DNA of 64,000 nucleotides from Muribaculaceae bacterium (GTDB lineage: Bacteria; Bacteroidota; Bacteroidia; Bacteroidales; Muribaculaceae): the NCBI GenBank assembly GCA_009775265.1, contig VSPG01000001.1:124001-188000 (forward strand). The letters run 5' to 3'. Position numbers and translations under genes: made by a program. The notes under the pieces are model-generated. The model made no database searches. It had not been told where the DNA came from and saw only the letters and a program-made list of their open reading frames with translations. Below are positions 1 to 10,349 of this stretch, piece by piece. Positions within the stretch are counted from its first letter, which is position 1; every line of letters begins with the position of its first letter.

Positions 1-633
1 TATGATGCGGGCGTCGTATGGTATTCCGGCATACGGCCCTTTCTTGTCGGCGCCTTGGCCGGTCTCATACCATGTCCATGCATGAGACGAATGGATGCTC
101 ACGCCGAAAGGCAGGCCGTTTTTGCGTGCGGCTTTTTCCCATTCGGCGAGAATATCTCTTTTAGGTCCCATGTTGACGGAGTTCCAGCGCTGGTATTTGC
201 TGTCCCAAAGGTCCATGTTGTCGTGGTGGTTGCCCATTGCGAAAAAATATTGGGCGCCAACACGCTTATATAGCTTTACGAGTTTTTCTGGATCCCATTT
301 TTCAGCTTTCCATTCGTTTATCACGTCTTTGAATCCGAATTCCGAGGGATGGCCGTATTTCTCTATGTGTTTCTTATAGACGTCTCCTCCTTCTTCATAC
401 ATGGCGCGTCCGTACCAGTCGCCGGCTTCCGGTTGGCATTGTGGTCCCCAATGGGCCCATATCCCGAATTTTGCATCGCGGAACCACTCGGGGGTCTCGT
501 ATTGCGAAAGAGATTCCCATGTGGCTTCGAATTTTCCTTGTTCGGCAGCTTCGCGCTGGGCGAATGCGCTTGCCCCGCATAGCAGAATTGATGCGCAAAA
601 CAGATTTGTCTTGATGGATGTTCGGTTTATCAT
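1..633 (-). CDS. GH29 alpha-L-fucosidase, partial (cut by window edge)
   Basis: The N-terminal 211 codons are visible, read from the ATG at 633; the frame is still open at base 1. It begins with a signal peptide ending near SAFAQ. The segment WFRDAKFGIWAHWGPQ (about residues 54-69) and the later YFFAMGNHHDNMDLW are hallmarks of GH29 fucosidases, which remove terminal alpha-L-fucose by a retaining mechanism. The nucleophile Asp and the acid/base lie beyond the window, so activity cannot be judged. It is the last visible gene of a five-gene enzyme operon, 41 bases downstream of the GH2 gene. Export to the periplasm is inferred from the signal peptide. Confidence 0.93.
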   Translation of the reverse strand, partial: MINRTSIKTNLFCASILLCGASAFAQREAAEQGKFEATWESLSQYETPEWFRDAKFGIWAHWGPQCQPEAGDWYGRAMYEEGGDVYKKHIEKYGHPSEFGFKDVINEWKAEKWDPEKLVKLYKRVGAQYFFAMGNHHDNMDLWDSKYQRWNSVNMGPKRDILAEWEKAARKNGLPFGVSIHSSHAWTWYETGQGADKKGPYAGIPYDARII

Positions 634-674
634 ATGTATTAAATGATAGGTTGTTCTCTTATATGTTTTAATTG

Positions 675-3431
675 TTAATTTATTATAAGCCATAGGCTTC
701 CTGAAATCGGAGTCCAGTTGAGCTGCATGTTCTTCTGCCCTGACGGCCCGAGTTGTTCGGGCTTTTGGAATTTGGTGCCGACAGGAGGAATGGCATGCAT
801 TAATCCGAACGAGGTGGCAGGAAATGGAGCGGATGTGAAGCCGTTGCCGTCGTATTGCGGTTTTTGCGGAGCAAGCATCTGGAAAAACAGTCCCGAACGC
901 TCGGGGATGAATGTGATGCGTCCTTCCGAAGTTTCGATTGTTACGGCCCGGCAGTCGGCATGATAGCCTTTAAATTCGGGATATGTCCATGATTCGCCGG
1001 TGATGGTATTGTTGTAACCCTTTTTATGGACTCCGAACGATGTGCCTTCCCTGCGGTTTTTCCACACTCTGTAAGGCCCTTCGCCAACCCATTCCATGCT
1101 TTTGACTTTTTCTTCCGGATAATGGAATCCGAGACCTATGTAGTCAGTTTCTCCGGCAATGGAAAATGAGTAGTCGATCTTTGGCGGCATGTCGGGCGAG
1201 AATGTCCATCGCAGCCATTGTCCGCCTTCAAAATCGGGTTCTACAATGCAGCTTGCTCCGTCGCGGTAGCATCTCAGACCCCGGCATGCGTTTTTTGACG
1301 GGACTACAGAGGGTCCTTCGTGCAGCGACAGACGGCCTTCGGGTGTTTCTATTCTTTCAAGCATGCCTGAACTTTTATCGAACATGTAATAATTGCCGCC
1401 ATGTTGTATTGTCAGACGGGTATCGGTTTCGCTCATGTCGGGTGCAAGGTGGGCTGCTTTTCCGAGCAGTCGGTTCTGTAGCCGGTTGCCGGTTCCGATG
1501 GGGCGCCGGAAATTATACACTTCATGTCCGTGAGGGTCGGAGACAGATACCATAAGGATGTCATGGCGGGTCCAATCGTCAGGAAGTCCGAGGTCCAGCA
1601 GGCGTCGTTCGCCCGGCGCACATAGTAGAGATGTCACAGAGCCTTGTTGCGCGATAGTTTCGGTATAGCTGCCATCTGAATTCCTTTCAATATCGATAAG
1701 CAAATATCTGAAACTGCACTCCGACAGGTCGGTGAACATGAAATTGTTCTCTACTGCCACTATGCCGCCGGACTGCTCCCGCACCGAGCGGTCGGCTATA
1801 CGGACCGGCGACCATATTTCTTTTATTGCATAATAGCTGCCCTCTTTTTCGCGGTAGGGTCCTACGATTCCGTCAGGGGCGAGGTCCCTTCGGCAGTCTA
1901 TGCTGTCGTTCATGTCGTTTCTTACGAGTCCCTCGTCAAGCAATGCCCAAAGGAAGCCGCCGGCCGGGGCACGGTGTTTCATCATTGTGTCCCAGAAATC
2001 GGATAGGGAGGCTGCGGCTCCTCCGTCGAAAATGCCATGCATGAATTCCGTCGGGAAATATACGTCGCGGTCGTAAATGGCAGAATTCACCACATAGTTG
2101 TAGTCGGGGTAGTGTTTTGTATCGGTGCCCCGGAAGCGCTCCCATGGATGTATGACGAAACGCTTCTGAAGGTCGTAGATGTCGTAATCGTCATCTACCT
2201 CGGTATTCCATCCGCCTTCGTTGCCGTTGGCCCACAGAATCACAGACGGGTGGTTGCGGTCGCGTTCCACGACAGATTTGACAAGGCGGCGCGCAACATC
2301 AGCATCGTATTTCTTTTGCCAACTGCATAATTCATCGATTACAAGCAGGCCTATGGAATCGCAGATTTCAAGGAAATCCTTGTCGGGAGGGTAGTGCGAC
2401 ATACGCACTGCATTCATGTTCATGTCCTTTATGAGCATGGCATCGTCGAGAGAGATGCGCCGCGATAGCGTACGTCCGCTTTCTGGCCAGAAACAATGGC
2501 GGTTCACACCTTTGAATATTATGCGGTGTCCGTTCAGATAGAAGCCGTCATTTTCGCGGAATTCTACAGTGCGGAAACCAATTTTTTCCGTTACGCGGTG
2601 CAAAACTTTTTCGTTGCGCCGGAGTTCTGCCACCAATATGTATAATTGGGGAAATTCGTGGCTCCATGGAGTGACGCCTTTGATTTTGGTGTCTATGATT
2701 TCTCCGCATTCAGCGCTTAAGGGTTCCGATAGCCGTCGGCCGTCAATGGTCTCTACGTGTATGCTCACGCGGGTGCCGCGTGGGCACTGCGATGTGTATG
2801 GTTTCACACGTAAAGTTCCATCGGCTTTTGCGTCGACAGCTATGCCTGAAATGTGAGCTGACGGCTTTATTTCCAGATATACAGGACGGTATATGCCTCC
2901 GAACAGCCAAAAATCCGTCTGTCTTTCCGCACGGTATATGGAACTGTCGGCCGGGCATTTTCGCACCTTCACTTCCAGACAGTTTTCGGCTCCGAAACGC
3001 AGTTTGTCGGAAATGTCGTAGCTGAAGCGATAGAAGCCGCCTTCGTGGGTAATGCCGGCTGTTTTTCCGTTGATTTTCACTTCCGTATCGGTCATAGCGC
3101 CTTCGAAAACGATGTCGATGGAACTTCCTTTCCACGCTTCGTCGGCTATGAAACGATGACGGTACAGGCCTGTTTCGTCAGAGGCGAACGGTTCTTCCCA
3201 ACCGTAATAATAAGTACCGAAACCTTGTGTCTCCCAGCATGACGGTACTTTTATTTTGCTCCATTGTCCGCTGTTTCGTCCCGATGTGCACATGAAGTCC
3301 CATTGCACGTCGGAGTCCTTATCCGTGCCGGAAAGATAATGGCGTGTTGTTTCGGACGGAGTCGCACTGGCATTTGCAGTCAAAGAAGCAAATGCCAGTG
3401 CGATGGCGATTTTAAACACTTTCGGTTTCAT
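675..3431 (-). CDS. GH2 family glycoside hydrolase (beta-galactosidase-like), exported
   Basis: A 918-residue GH2 enzyme with a signal peptide ending near TANASA. The order is the usual jelly-roll sugar-binding domain, Ig-like domain, then a TIM barrel that starts around FKGVNRHCFWPESGR, followed by C-terminal beta-sandwich domains. The acid/base is Glu405 in the GNEGG motif and the likely nucleophile is Glu462 in FPTEFMHG. The family covers beta-galactosidase, beta-mannosidase, beta-glucuronidase and others; the C-terminal part (YIGLGFHYPEEKVKSMEWVGEGPYRVW region) resembles the small-chain domain of beta-galactosidases, so galactose is my best guess. It lies 7 bases after the GH42 gene and 41 before the GH29 gene, so it is almost certainly co-transcribed. 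It is not a close copy of the other GH2 enzyme in this operon. Confidence 0.9.
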   Translation of the reverse strand: MKPKVFKIAIALAFASLTANASATPSETTRHYLSGTDKDSDVQWDFMCTSGRNSGQWSKIKVPSCWETQGFGTYYYGWEEPFASDETGLYRHRFIADEAWKGSSIDIVFEGAMTDTEVKINGKTAGITHEGGFYRFSYDISDKLRFGAENCLEVKVRKCPADSSIYRAERQTDFWLFGGIYRPVYLEIKPSAHISGIAVDAKADGTLRVKPYTSQCPRGTRVSIHVETIDGRRLSEPLSAECGEIIDTKIKGVTPWSHEFPQLYILVAELRRNEKVLHRVTEKIGFRTVEFRENDGFYLNGHRIIFKGVNRHCFWPESGRTLSRRISLDDAMLIKDMNMNAVRMSHYPPDKDFLEICDSIGLLVIDELCSWQKKYDADVARRLVKSVVERDRNHPSVILWANGNEGGWNTEVDDDYDIYDLQKRFVIHPWERFRGTDTKHYPDYNYVVNSAIYDRDVYFPTEFMHGIFDGGAAASLSDFWDTMMKHRAPAGGFLWALLDEGLVRNDMNDSIDCRRDLAPDGIVGPYREKEGSYYAIKEIWSPVRIADRSVREQSGGIVAVENNFMFTDLSECSFRYLLIDIERNSDGSYTETIAQQGSVTSLLCAPGERRLLDLGLPDDWTRHDILMVSVSDPHGHEVYNFRRPIGTGNRLQNRLLGKAAHLAPDMSETDTRLTIQHGGNYYMFDKSSGMLERIETPEGRLSLHEGPSVVPSKNACRGLRCYRDGASCIVEPDFEGGQWLRWTFSPDMPPKIDYSFSIAGETDYIGLGFHYPEEKVKSMEWVGEGPYRVWKNRREGTSFGVHKKGYNNTITGESWTYPEFKGYHADCRAVTIETSEGRITFIPERSGLFFQMLAPQKPQYDGNGFTSAPFPATSFGLMHAIPPVGTKFQKPEQLGPSGQKNMQLNWTPISGSLWLIIN

Positions 3432-3438
3432 GCGTGTG

Positions 3439-5514
3439 CTATTTCTGCCTCATTATGGCAACATCCCATGCTCCGATGGTAATGTTGTCGCCTGCTTTTA
3501 CTGCCTGGCCGGTGAGTAGATTAGTAGCGGATGGCATGCGGTTGTATTCTATAGTGACAGGTTGTCCGCTGTAGTTGAACACATAGTCGATGCGTTTTCC
3601 GGTGCCGTTGGTGCCCGTGCGCATGATTACAGGAAATTTGTATTCATTGTCGCTTATCAGGTTTTTCTCAACTGCTGCCATGCGTACTATTTTGTCCATA
3701 AGCTCCTGCGATGGATAGGCGCCGATATAATAAAGTTTTCCTTTTCCGTAGCTGTTCTCAGTAATTACAGGCCATTGTCCGAAGAAAGGATGGTCGGCAT
3801 AGGCAAGAGGTTTTGCCGTCTCCGGAATAAGAAATTCGTACCATGTGCCGATGCTGTTGCGGTCGCCGAGCCCGAACGCGTTGTCTTTCAGCTTCATGTC
3901 GCAAATGGTGGAGTACTCCTGATAATAGAATCCGCAGGCGTCGCGGAGCGGGCCGGGAGCACAGACAGGGCGTACGGCCGAGTGTTCGTTGCAGTAAGCG
4001 CTTTTGTGCATCATCACTACGCTTCCGCCGTCTTTAACAAATTTGTCAATGGCAGCGAGGAGTTTGTCATCGGCTACGTATAGAGGCGGAATCACGAGCA
4101 GCGAGTATTGGCTGAAATCATGGATTTTGTCGCATGGCACAATGTCTGTTTCGATGTTCTGGAAATAAAGGGCTTTGTGGGCGAGGTGCACAGGATAGTT
4201 GACGTCGGTGGGATAGCCGCCTCCTTTTGCGTGGGGCATGAAAGTGAGGGCGTGGTGCGAATCATGGCTGTAGAGAATGGCTGCCTTGTTGTTCTTTTTT
4301 AGATTCACGATGTCCTTGCCTATTTTGTCGAGTTCGCCGGCTGTCCGCTGAAATTCGCGGTAGATGCGGTTCGGCTCGAGATCGTGTCCGAGCACACCTC
4401 GCCAGTATGTTTCCTGTCCGTAATGAAGTGTGGCCCAATGCCAGTATTCCACCATGTTGGCTCCAGATGCATAATGGGAGAATACATTCTGACGCAGCTG
4501 GTTGTCGTAGGGCGGGTATTGGCCGGCCGAGTCCCAGCCTGTGCCTTGGGCGTTGGTCTCGGTTATAAGATAATTGTTCCCGGCGACAGAACGCATGAAA
4601 TCGCCGGCATAGGCTATCAACTGGCCGTCTTGTGCGTCCTGGACACCGTGATAGACGTTTATCGCCGGATATTGCATCTGACGGAAAGATTCCACTTGGT
4701 CGACGTTGTGGAAAGCAGGCATAAAGCAATGAGTCACAAACTGGTCGTCGCGTTTGTATTCGTTCACGATGTCGCATTGCCAGTTCAGGAAATCGGCAAT
4801 CTGCTTGCGGTTGTAACGTTCCCATTCGTTTTTGTACGATGGATTCGTTACGCCGTCGCGTTCGTAGAATTCTTCCCATGTGTTTATGTTCATGCCCCAG
4901 TAGTTCATGCCCCATTCTTTTGTGAGCAGGTCGAGGTCGCCGCCGAATTTGTTTTTTATGTAGTTGCGGAAACCGATGAAATAGTCGCGGTTGTTGATGC
5001 CTCGGGTTTCAAGTTCGTTATCCACCTGATAGCCTATGACAGCCGGATGTTTGGCGTATCGTTCCATCATTTTCCTTATGATGCGTTCGCTATAGAAACG
5101 GAAGGTAGGGTTGGTGAAGTCCATGTTTTGGCGTATGCCATAATGCGACTTTTCACCGTTCATCTTTTCGGATAGAACCTCCGGATGTTTGTGCGCGAGC
5201 CATGCCGGCATTGAGTATGTGGGTGTGCCGATTATCACTTTGATACCTGCATCGTGGAACTTGTCGATTATGGTGTCCATCCATTCGAATTCGAACACGC
5301 CTTCCTGCGGTTCGAACAGGCCCCAGGATGATTCGCCCACGCGCACCACTGTCAGGCCGGCATCTTTCATCATGGCTATGTCTTTGTCAAGACGACTGTA
5401 AGGCATGTATTCATGATAATAGGCCGCGCCATAAAGCGGGCTTTCAAAATTGTATTGGGCTGCCAGGCCGAAAGCCATCGACAGACCGATGCAAAGCAGC
5501 GAAGATTTCTTCAT
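3439..5514 (-). CDS. GH42 beta-galactosidase, exported
   Basis: A 691-residue protein with a signal peptide (MKKSSLLCIGLSMAFGLAAQ). The GH42 barrel is clear: YGAAYYHEYMPYSRLDKDI near the start, acid/base Glu167 in GYQVDNELETRG, and nucleophile Glu319 in NYLITETNAQG. It is followed by the glutamine-amidotransferase-like trimerisation domain (about 405-610) and a small C-terminal beta domain. GH42 enzymes cleave terminal beta-galactose, often from plant galactans or arabinogalactan rather than lactose. Unlike most cytoplasmic GH42 enzymes, this one is exported, which fits work in the periplasm on glycan fragments. It sits 5 bases after the second GH2 gene and 7 before the first in one operon. 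Confidence 0.94.
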   Translation of the reverse strand: MKKSSLLCIGLSMAFGLAAQYNFESPLYGAAYYHEYMPYSRLDKDIAMMKDAGLTVVRVGESSWGLFEPQEGVFEFEWMDTIIDKFHDAGIKVIIGTPTYSMPAWLAHKHPEVLSEKMNGEKSHYGIRQNMDFTNPTFRFYSERIIRKMMERYAKHPAVIGYQVDNELETRGINNRDYFIGFRNYIKNKFGGDLDLLTKEWGMNYWGMNINTWEEFYERDGVTNPSYKNEWERYNRKQIADFLNWQCDIVNEYKRDDQFVTHCFMPAFHNVDQVESFRQMQYPAINVYHGVQDAQDGQLIAYAGDFMRSVAGNNYLITETNAQGTGWDSAGQYPPYDNQLRQNVFSHYASGANMVEYWHWATLHYGQETYWRGVLGHDLEPNRIYREFQRTAGELDKIGKDIVNLKKNNKAAILYSHDSHHALTFMPHAKGGGYPTDVNYPVHLAHKALYFQNIETDIVPCDKIHDFSQYSLLVIPPLYVADDKLLAAIDKFVKDGGSVVMMHKSAYCNEHSAVRPVCAPGPLRDACGFYYQEYSTICDMKLKDNAFGLGDRNSIGTWYEFLIPETAKPLAYADHPFFGQWPVITENSYGKGKLYYIGAYPSQELMDKIVRMAAVEKNLISDNEYKFPVIMRTGTNGTGKRIDYVFNYSGQPVTIEYNRMPSATNLLTGQAVKAGDNITIGAWDVAIMRQK

Positions 5515-5519
5515 GGTGT

Positions 5520-8500
5520 TTATTGTTTTTTTAAGGTTTCCGGTGTTATTATGAAGTTGAAATTGTAAGTCTTGCAGGCGTCAATGGTGTATTCCTTTGC
5601 TGTATGCGCTCCCCAGCCGTCGTTGCCGCCGACGCCGTGGATCATCATGTCTATGTTTATTGTCGTATAGTCTCGAATCGGTAACTCGTAGCGATGGACG
5701 ACGCTTTCTATGTCGTCTTCGTTATAGGGCCATGCTCTGAAGTTGAACGGCTGTCGCGACGCAAAGCGGATTCCTTGTCCGTTGTTTCTGGTTATGGAAA
5801 ACCATCTTACATCGGAGCGGTTCGAGTTGTCCTGTGCCATCACATAGTCGGGACTGAAATCCTTTAGCAATTTTGAATATAGACCTATAAACGCGCTTGT
5901 CTTGCGGTCAGGATAGTTTTCCCATTCGCCTCGGCCGTACCATGTGATTACGTCATAGCCTGCAGGCAATCCGCAGCGGAATCCGAATTTTGGCATCGGC
6001 GGGATATTGTCGGCATAGGGTTCATATGAAGCCGATACGGATACGGCAGCCGACGGGCCGATGACATATTTCAAGTGCAGGTTTGCGCTTACCGAAGGTA
6101 AATCCATGTCGAATGACACGGAGGCCGATGAATCCGATTCGCAGATGGCGTAATCCTTTACCTTGCGTAATGCTGCGGCATCTTTCCATATTCCGAGGCG
6201 TTCTTTGTAGCCGTTGTATTGCTGTACATCGTTAAGCGGTTTCCAAAAATAGGGTTCAAGAGGCTTTTGGATAAGGTTTTTACCGTTCATGTTCCACGAA
6301 ACCAATTCACCATTGTGTCTGTTGAAGGAAATTGATGTATTTTCAAAGGAAACGGTTATGAAATCGTTGTTTTCTGAAACAGATATTTGTGTATTGTTGC
6401 TTGCCTGCTGCTTGAATCCGAGAGGTTCTCCGAATACGAATTGTTCGCGGGCTACTGCAAAACCTTTGTCGGCCCATGATGTGGGTTGGCGCAAAACGGC
6501 TTTTATGTTCAGCGTTTTCTCGCCCGCTTCATCAGGCAGTGGCGGTGCGGTAATGGAGTTGTCATCCAATTTCACAAAATCGGATGAAATTTGCTTGCCT
6601 TCAACATGCCATTCGCAGATATAATCAAAGATGTCAAGCGGCAGGAAATCGTACAGGTTCTCAATAGCGATTTTCATAGCAGCTGAATCGGCGATGGAAA
6701 AGCGCATGTTCTGATACACTTTTTGCACTTCGTAATAGCCGGGGTGAGGCACTCTGTCGGAGCCTACTATACCATCTATGCCGAAGTTGGTGTTGTTGGG
6801 ATAATCTCCGAAATCTCCGCCGATGGCCCAGAATTCGTCTTGTCCGGGGGCTGACGAAATATTGTCGCGGAAATCCACCTTGTTGTTGTGAATGCTTTTA
6901 ATGAGGCTTTTGTCTGACCATTCCCAAAGTGCAGCCCCGGCTATTCCGGGGTCGGAATATATTACGTCCCAGTATTCCTTAAGGTTGCCGGATGCATTGC
7001 CCATTGCATATGCGTATTCGCGCATGAACACAGGGCGGTCGGTGATGCGTTCGCTCAATTTTTTCAAATCTTCGGGCGAAAGGTAGCCTTCGTCATATAT
7101 GTCGGAAACGCTACGGTCAGTGTCGCTGTATATTATCCGGGTGCTGTCTATTTCCAATGCGGCTTTGCGCATTGCATGCATGTTGATGCCGCTGCCTCCT
7201 TCGTTGCCCATCGACCACATGATTACGCACGGATGGTTTTTATCTCTCTCTACGAGAGCCACGGCTCTGTCCACATGGGCAGTCTGCCACGAAGGGTTGT
7301 CACCGAGGGTTTTGTTGCCAAGTCCCATACCGTGGCTCTCGTGGTTTGCCTCGTCCATGACGTAGAAGCCGTATTTGTCACACAGTTCGTAGAATATCGG
7401 GAGGTTGGGGTAGTGGCTTGTGCGTATCATATTGATGTTGGCCTGCTTCATCATACGCAAATCAGTGTGAATGGATGCTTCATCAATTGTTCGGCCGCTG
7501 CGTGGGTGAAATTCGTGGCGGTTGATGCCTTTTAATTTGACGGCTTTGCCGTTTATCCTGAATATTTCTCCATCGATTTCCACCTGGCGGAATCCTGTAT
7601 GGTAATTGAGCGTCTCGATTTCCTTTCCGTTCTTTTTCAGTCGCAGGACAACGTCGTACAACGCCGGAGTCTCGGCGCTCCATAATGCAGGTTGGGGCAG
7701 GTTGCATGTAATCACATTTTCAGCGTGTTTCCCTGCTTTTATAGTTCCGATTGTTTTTATGGCAGATGCCGTAATAGGCTTGCCGTGGCGGTCGTTTCCG
7801 ATGATATTCAATTCTGCCGATAATCCTTCAGAAGTTTTGCCTGAGGCGTTCAGTATGTCTATGTACAGGCTGACTTCGCCGTTCTCCATGGACGGAGCTA
7901 TGGTGGATTTTATGAAATAATCACGGATATGTACATCCGGACGCATCCATATGCCTACGCTGCGGAAAATGCCGCTTAACCGCCACATGTCCTGATCTTC
8001 AAGGTAGCTTCCGTCGCACCATCGGTAAACTTCGGCCGCAATGGTGTTTTTGCCGTTTACAAGATAGTCGGTGATGTCAAACTCCGCAGGCGAATTGGAA
8101 TTCTGGCTGTATCCCACCTTATGACCGTTAATCCATACATACATTGCGGATTCTACTCCATCGAAATGCAGAATGTATCTTTGTCCGGTTTTGAGTACGG
8201 GCAATTCGAAATCGCGCAGATATGATCCTACGGGGTTGCGGTGCTCGAAAGTGAAATAATGTGCCGGCGGTTCATCTGTGACTTTTGGCGAATTTACGAC
8301 GAAAGGATACGGCTGGTTGCTGTATATTGGTTTGCCATATCCCTGAAGCTGCCAGTGCCCCGGCACTGCTATCAAATCCCATCTGGAGGCATCGAAACCG
8401 GGTATGTGGAAATCAGTGGGGCGTACATCGGGATTCGGTGACCATTTAAAACGCCAGTCGCCGTCGAGCGAAGTCCATTGTGGTGCATCCGCTCTTGACG

Positions 8501-8648
8501 AGGGCAGAATTAATGTGGAGTGGTAAGGCAGTTTGTTAATACCCACCACTTTTTCATTTTCCCAATCGTTCTGTTCGGCACGCATGAAGACCGGTGATAT
8601 TATAAATGCCGCAGACAATAATACGGCTGTGGTTTTCGCTGTTGACAT
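5520..8648 (-). CDS. GH2 beta-galactosidase, LacZ-like, exported
   Basis: A 1042-residue LacZ-type enzyme with a signal peptide (MSTAKTTAVLLSAAFIISP). The five-domain LacZ layout is kept: sugar-binding domain with FDGVESAMYVWINGHKVGYSQ-type sequence, Ig-like domains, TIM barrel beginning at LKGINRHEFHPRSGR, and the large C-terminal beta-sandwich. The acid/base is Glu483 in WSMGNEGG and the nucleophile Glu544 in MREYAYAMGN, matching E. coli LacZ Glu461 and Glu537. The exported form and the context suggest beta-galactosyl side chains of a complex glycan as substrate. It follows the GH43 gene by 3 bases, so translation is probably coupled. Confidence 0.95.
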   Translation of the reverse strand: MSTAKTTAVLLSAAFIISPVFMRAEQNDWENEKVVGINKLPYHSTLILPSSRADAPQWTSLDGDWRFKWSPNPDVRPTDFHIPGFDASRWDLIAVPGHWQLQGYGKPIYSNQPYPFVVNSPKVTDEPPAHYFTFEHRNPVGSYLRDFELPVLKTGQRYILHFDGVESAMYVWINGHKVGYSQNSNSPAEFDITDYLVNGKNTIAAEVYRWCDGSYLEDQDMWRLSGIFRSVGIWMRPDVHIRDYFIKSTIAPSMENGEVSLYIDILNASGKTSEGLSAELNIIGNDRHGKPITASAIKTIGTIKAGKHAENVITCNLPQPALWSAETPALYDVVLRLKKNGKEIETLNYHTGFRQVEIDGEIFRINGKAVKLKGINRHEFHPRSGRTIDEASIHTDLRMMKQANINMIRTSHYPNLPIFYELCDKYGFYVMDEANHESHGMGLGNKTLGDNPSWQTAHVDRAVALVERDKNHPCVIMWSMGNEGGSGINMHAMRKAALEIDSTRIIYSDTDRSVSDIYDEGYLSPEDLKKLSERITDRPVFMREYAYAMGNASGNLKEYWDVIYSDPGIAGAALWEWSDKSLIKSIHNNKVDFRDNISSAPGQDEFWAIGGDFGDYPNNTNFGIDGIVGSDRVPHPGYYEVQKVYQNMRFSIADSAAMKIAIENLYDFLPLDIFDYICEWHVEGKQISSDFVKLDDNSITAPPLPDEAGEKTLNIKAVLRQPTSWADKGFAVAREQFVFGEPLGFKQQASNNTQISVSENNDFITVSFENTSISFNRHNGELVSWNMNGKNLIQKPLEPYFWKPLNDVQQYNGYKERLGIWKDAAALRKVKDYAICESDSSASVSFDMDLPSVSANLHLKYVIGPSAAVSVSASYEPYADNIPPMPKFGFRCGLPAGYDVITWYGRGEWENYPDRKTSAFIGLYSKLLKDFSPDYVMAQDNSNRSDVRWFSITRNNGQGIRFASRQPFNFRAWPYNEDDIESVVHRYELPIRDYTTINIDMMIHGVGGNDGWGAHTAKEYTIDACKTYNFNFIITPETLKKQ

Positions 8649-8651
8649 ATG

Positions 8652-10232
8652 CTATCGGCTAATTTCTTTAAAATCAAACCAGTCAAAGTCGGCAGGGTTG
8701 GTGTTGGGTTTGCCGTTACCTGAGGCGTACATGCCGATGAAAACGCCGGTGAATCCGCCTATCGTTTCATTGGCAAGGTTTTTTGTCTCGGCCGAACCCA
8801 TGTGTATCGGGGCTATGCCGGCAGCTTCTACGTAAAAGTCATATTTTTCAGGCGTCGCAGATATTTTCAGGACGATTTCGCCATCTGGTATGGCTATAGT
8901 TTTTACTGATGCCTCCTTGTCCTGAAGGTATTGGCGCATTATCGCGGTGCGTTTCCCGTCGCGCATGGTTATGAGCAGGTCGTAATGATTCTTGTCATTG
9001 CCTCGTATCACAAGCCCTGCTTCTTCGTTTTCCGCTACGGGAGTGAAGTCTATTTTTGCCGATGCGTTCATGCCAAGAGCCGTCTGTCTGCGGCAGACGA
9101 AAGCGGGAGAATCGTTCTGCTTGAAAGACAGAGCCGAACCATTTAACCTTAAATAGCCGGGACGGGCGGTGAGCGAACGGTCTTTTTCGTAAGGGTTGCG
9201 CAGGAAGTACCAGAACAGGTTAAGTGTTTCCTTGTCGAAGTCGTCGCGCACTGGATCTTGTTCCCATTCATGTACGGGCAAAGGAAGTGGGTAGCTTTCC
9301 TTTACTATGCCGTCGGTTCCGACTTTAGGCCAGCCGTCGGCTGTCCATGTGACAGGCGCGAGAAATGTTTCGCGGCCGATGTGTTGGTAGCGGCCGTTTT
9401 GCGGCCTTATGCCGAGGCACACTGCCCACCAGCTGCCATCCTGCAATTGTACAAGGTCGGCGTGGCCTATGGCCTGGAATGGGTGTTCCGGCGCGTTCAT
9501 GTTGGAAAGAACCGGGTTATGCGGGCTCGGTTCGTACGGACCGTACGGGTCTTTGCTGCGTTGAATCACCTCGCGGTGTTCATAGCCTGTGCCTCCTTCT
9601 GCTGACATTATATAATAATAGTCGCCTATTTTGTAGAAATGAGGCCCTTCTGGAGAAGAACCGCCGAGGCCTGATGCCACTTTGCGCCGTGGGGCTGTTT
9701 CTTTTCCTGTTGTGACATCAATGGTGCCGAGAAGAAAACTTCCTGCATTGTCGGGGCTCAGATAATACGTTTTGCCATCGTAAAAATCAAGCGATGGGTC
9801 TACCCACCATTGATCCATCCATATGGGGTCGGACCATGGACCTGCCGGGTCTTCTGCTGTGACTATTGATATACCATGTGAGCCTTCTCCTCCATAGTTA
9901 GTGCCTATGGCATAAAAGACCCCGTCATGGTAGCGCAGGGTGGGGGCATATTGCCCACCCGATGTTCCTGCACCTTTTAACGGGTTGCTTTGCGGTGTTG
10001 AGAGGGCGTGTCCTATGAGCTTCCAATTTACGAGGTCTTTGCTGTGGTAAACCGGTAATCCGGGATAGTACTCGAATGTCGATGTCATGAGATAGAAATC
10101 GTCGCCGACACGGCAAATAGTGGGGTCCGGATTCATTCCTGTCAATATGGGGTTGTTGAATGTATCAGCAGCTAACAGCGATGACAATGATGAAGCGGCA
10201 ACTGCGACTATGCACAGCAATGTTTTTTTCAT
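8652..10232 (-). CDS. GH43 beta-xylosidase / alpha-L-arabinofuranosidase, exported
   Basis: A 526-residue protein with a signal peptide, first gene of the operon. The N-terminal five-bladed beta-propeller has the three GH43 carboxylates: Asp36 in NPDPTICRVGDDFY (base), Asp145 in WWVDPSLDF (pKa modulator) and Glu195 in SSPEGPHFYK (acid). Residues from about 320 form the beta-sandwich C-terminal domain found in GH43 xylosidase/arabinofuranosidase subfamilies. The enzyme should invert and release terminal xylose or arabinose; sequence alone does not separate the two. A promoter with both elements lies 42-72 bases upstream. Confidence 0.93.
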   Translation of the reverse strand: MKKTLLCIVAVAASSLSSLLAADTFNNPILTGMNPDPTICRVGDDFYLMTSTFEYYPGLPVYHSKDLVNWKLIGHALSTPQSNPLKGAGTSGGQYAPTLRYHDGVFYAIGTNYGGEGSHGISIVTAEDPAGPWSDPIWMDQWWVDPSLDFYDGKTYYLSPDNAGSFLLGTIDVTTGKETAPRRKVASGLGGSSPEGPHFYKIGDYYYIMSAEGGTGYEHREVIQRSKDPYGPYEPSPHNPVLSNMNAPEHPFQAIGHADLVQLQDGSWWAVCLGIRPQNGRYQHIGRETFLAPVTWTADGWPKVGTDGIVKESYPLPLPVHEWEQDPVRDDFDKETLNLFWYFLRNPYEKDRSLTARPGYLRLNGSALSFKQNDSPAFVCRRQTALGMNASAKIDFTPVAENEEAGLVIRGNDKNHYDLLITMRDGKRTAIMRQYLQDKEASVKTIAIPDGEIVLKISATPEKYDFYVEAAGIAPIHMGSAETKNLANETIGGFTGVFIGMYASGNGKPNTNPADFDWFDFKEISR

Positions 10233-10273
10233 GATTCAGAAACTGGTATAAGATTATCTATTTTGTAATGCTA

Positions 10274-10304
10274 CAAAATTACAGAATAAGCTTGTAATGT
10301 AAAA
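10274..10304 (-). promoter_or_regulatory. Bacteroidota promoter of the GH43-GH2-GH42-GH2-GH29 operon
   Basis: On the minus strand a TAATTTTG -7 element (10281-10274) is preceded by TTTT at 10304-10301 with a 19-base spacer, matching TTTG-N19-21-TAnnTTTG at all but one base. Transcription would start near 10267, giving a leader of about 35 bases before the ATG at 10232. Confidence 0.7.
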
Positions 10305-10349
10305 GTTAATGTGGTATTATTGTGTTCCATATTTGGACAATAGGTAGTA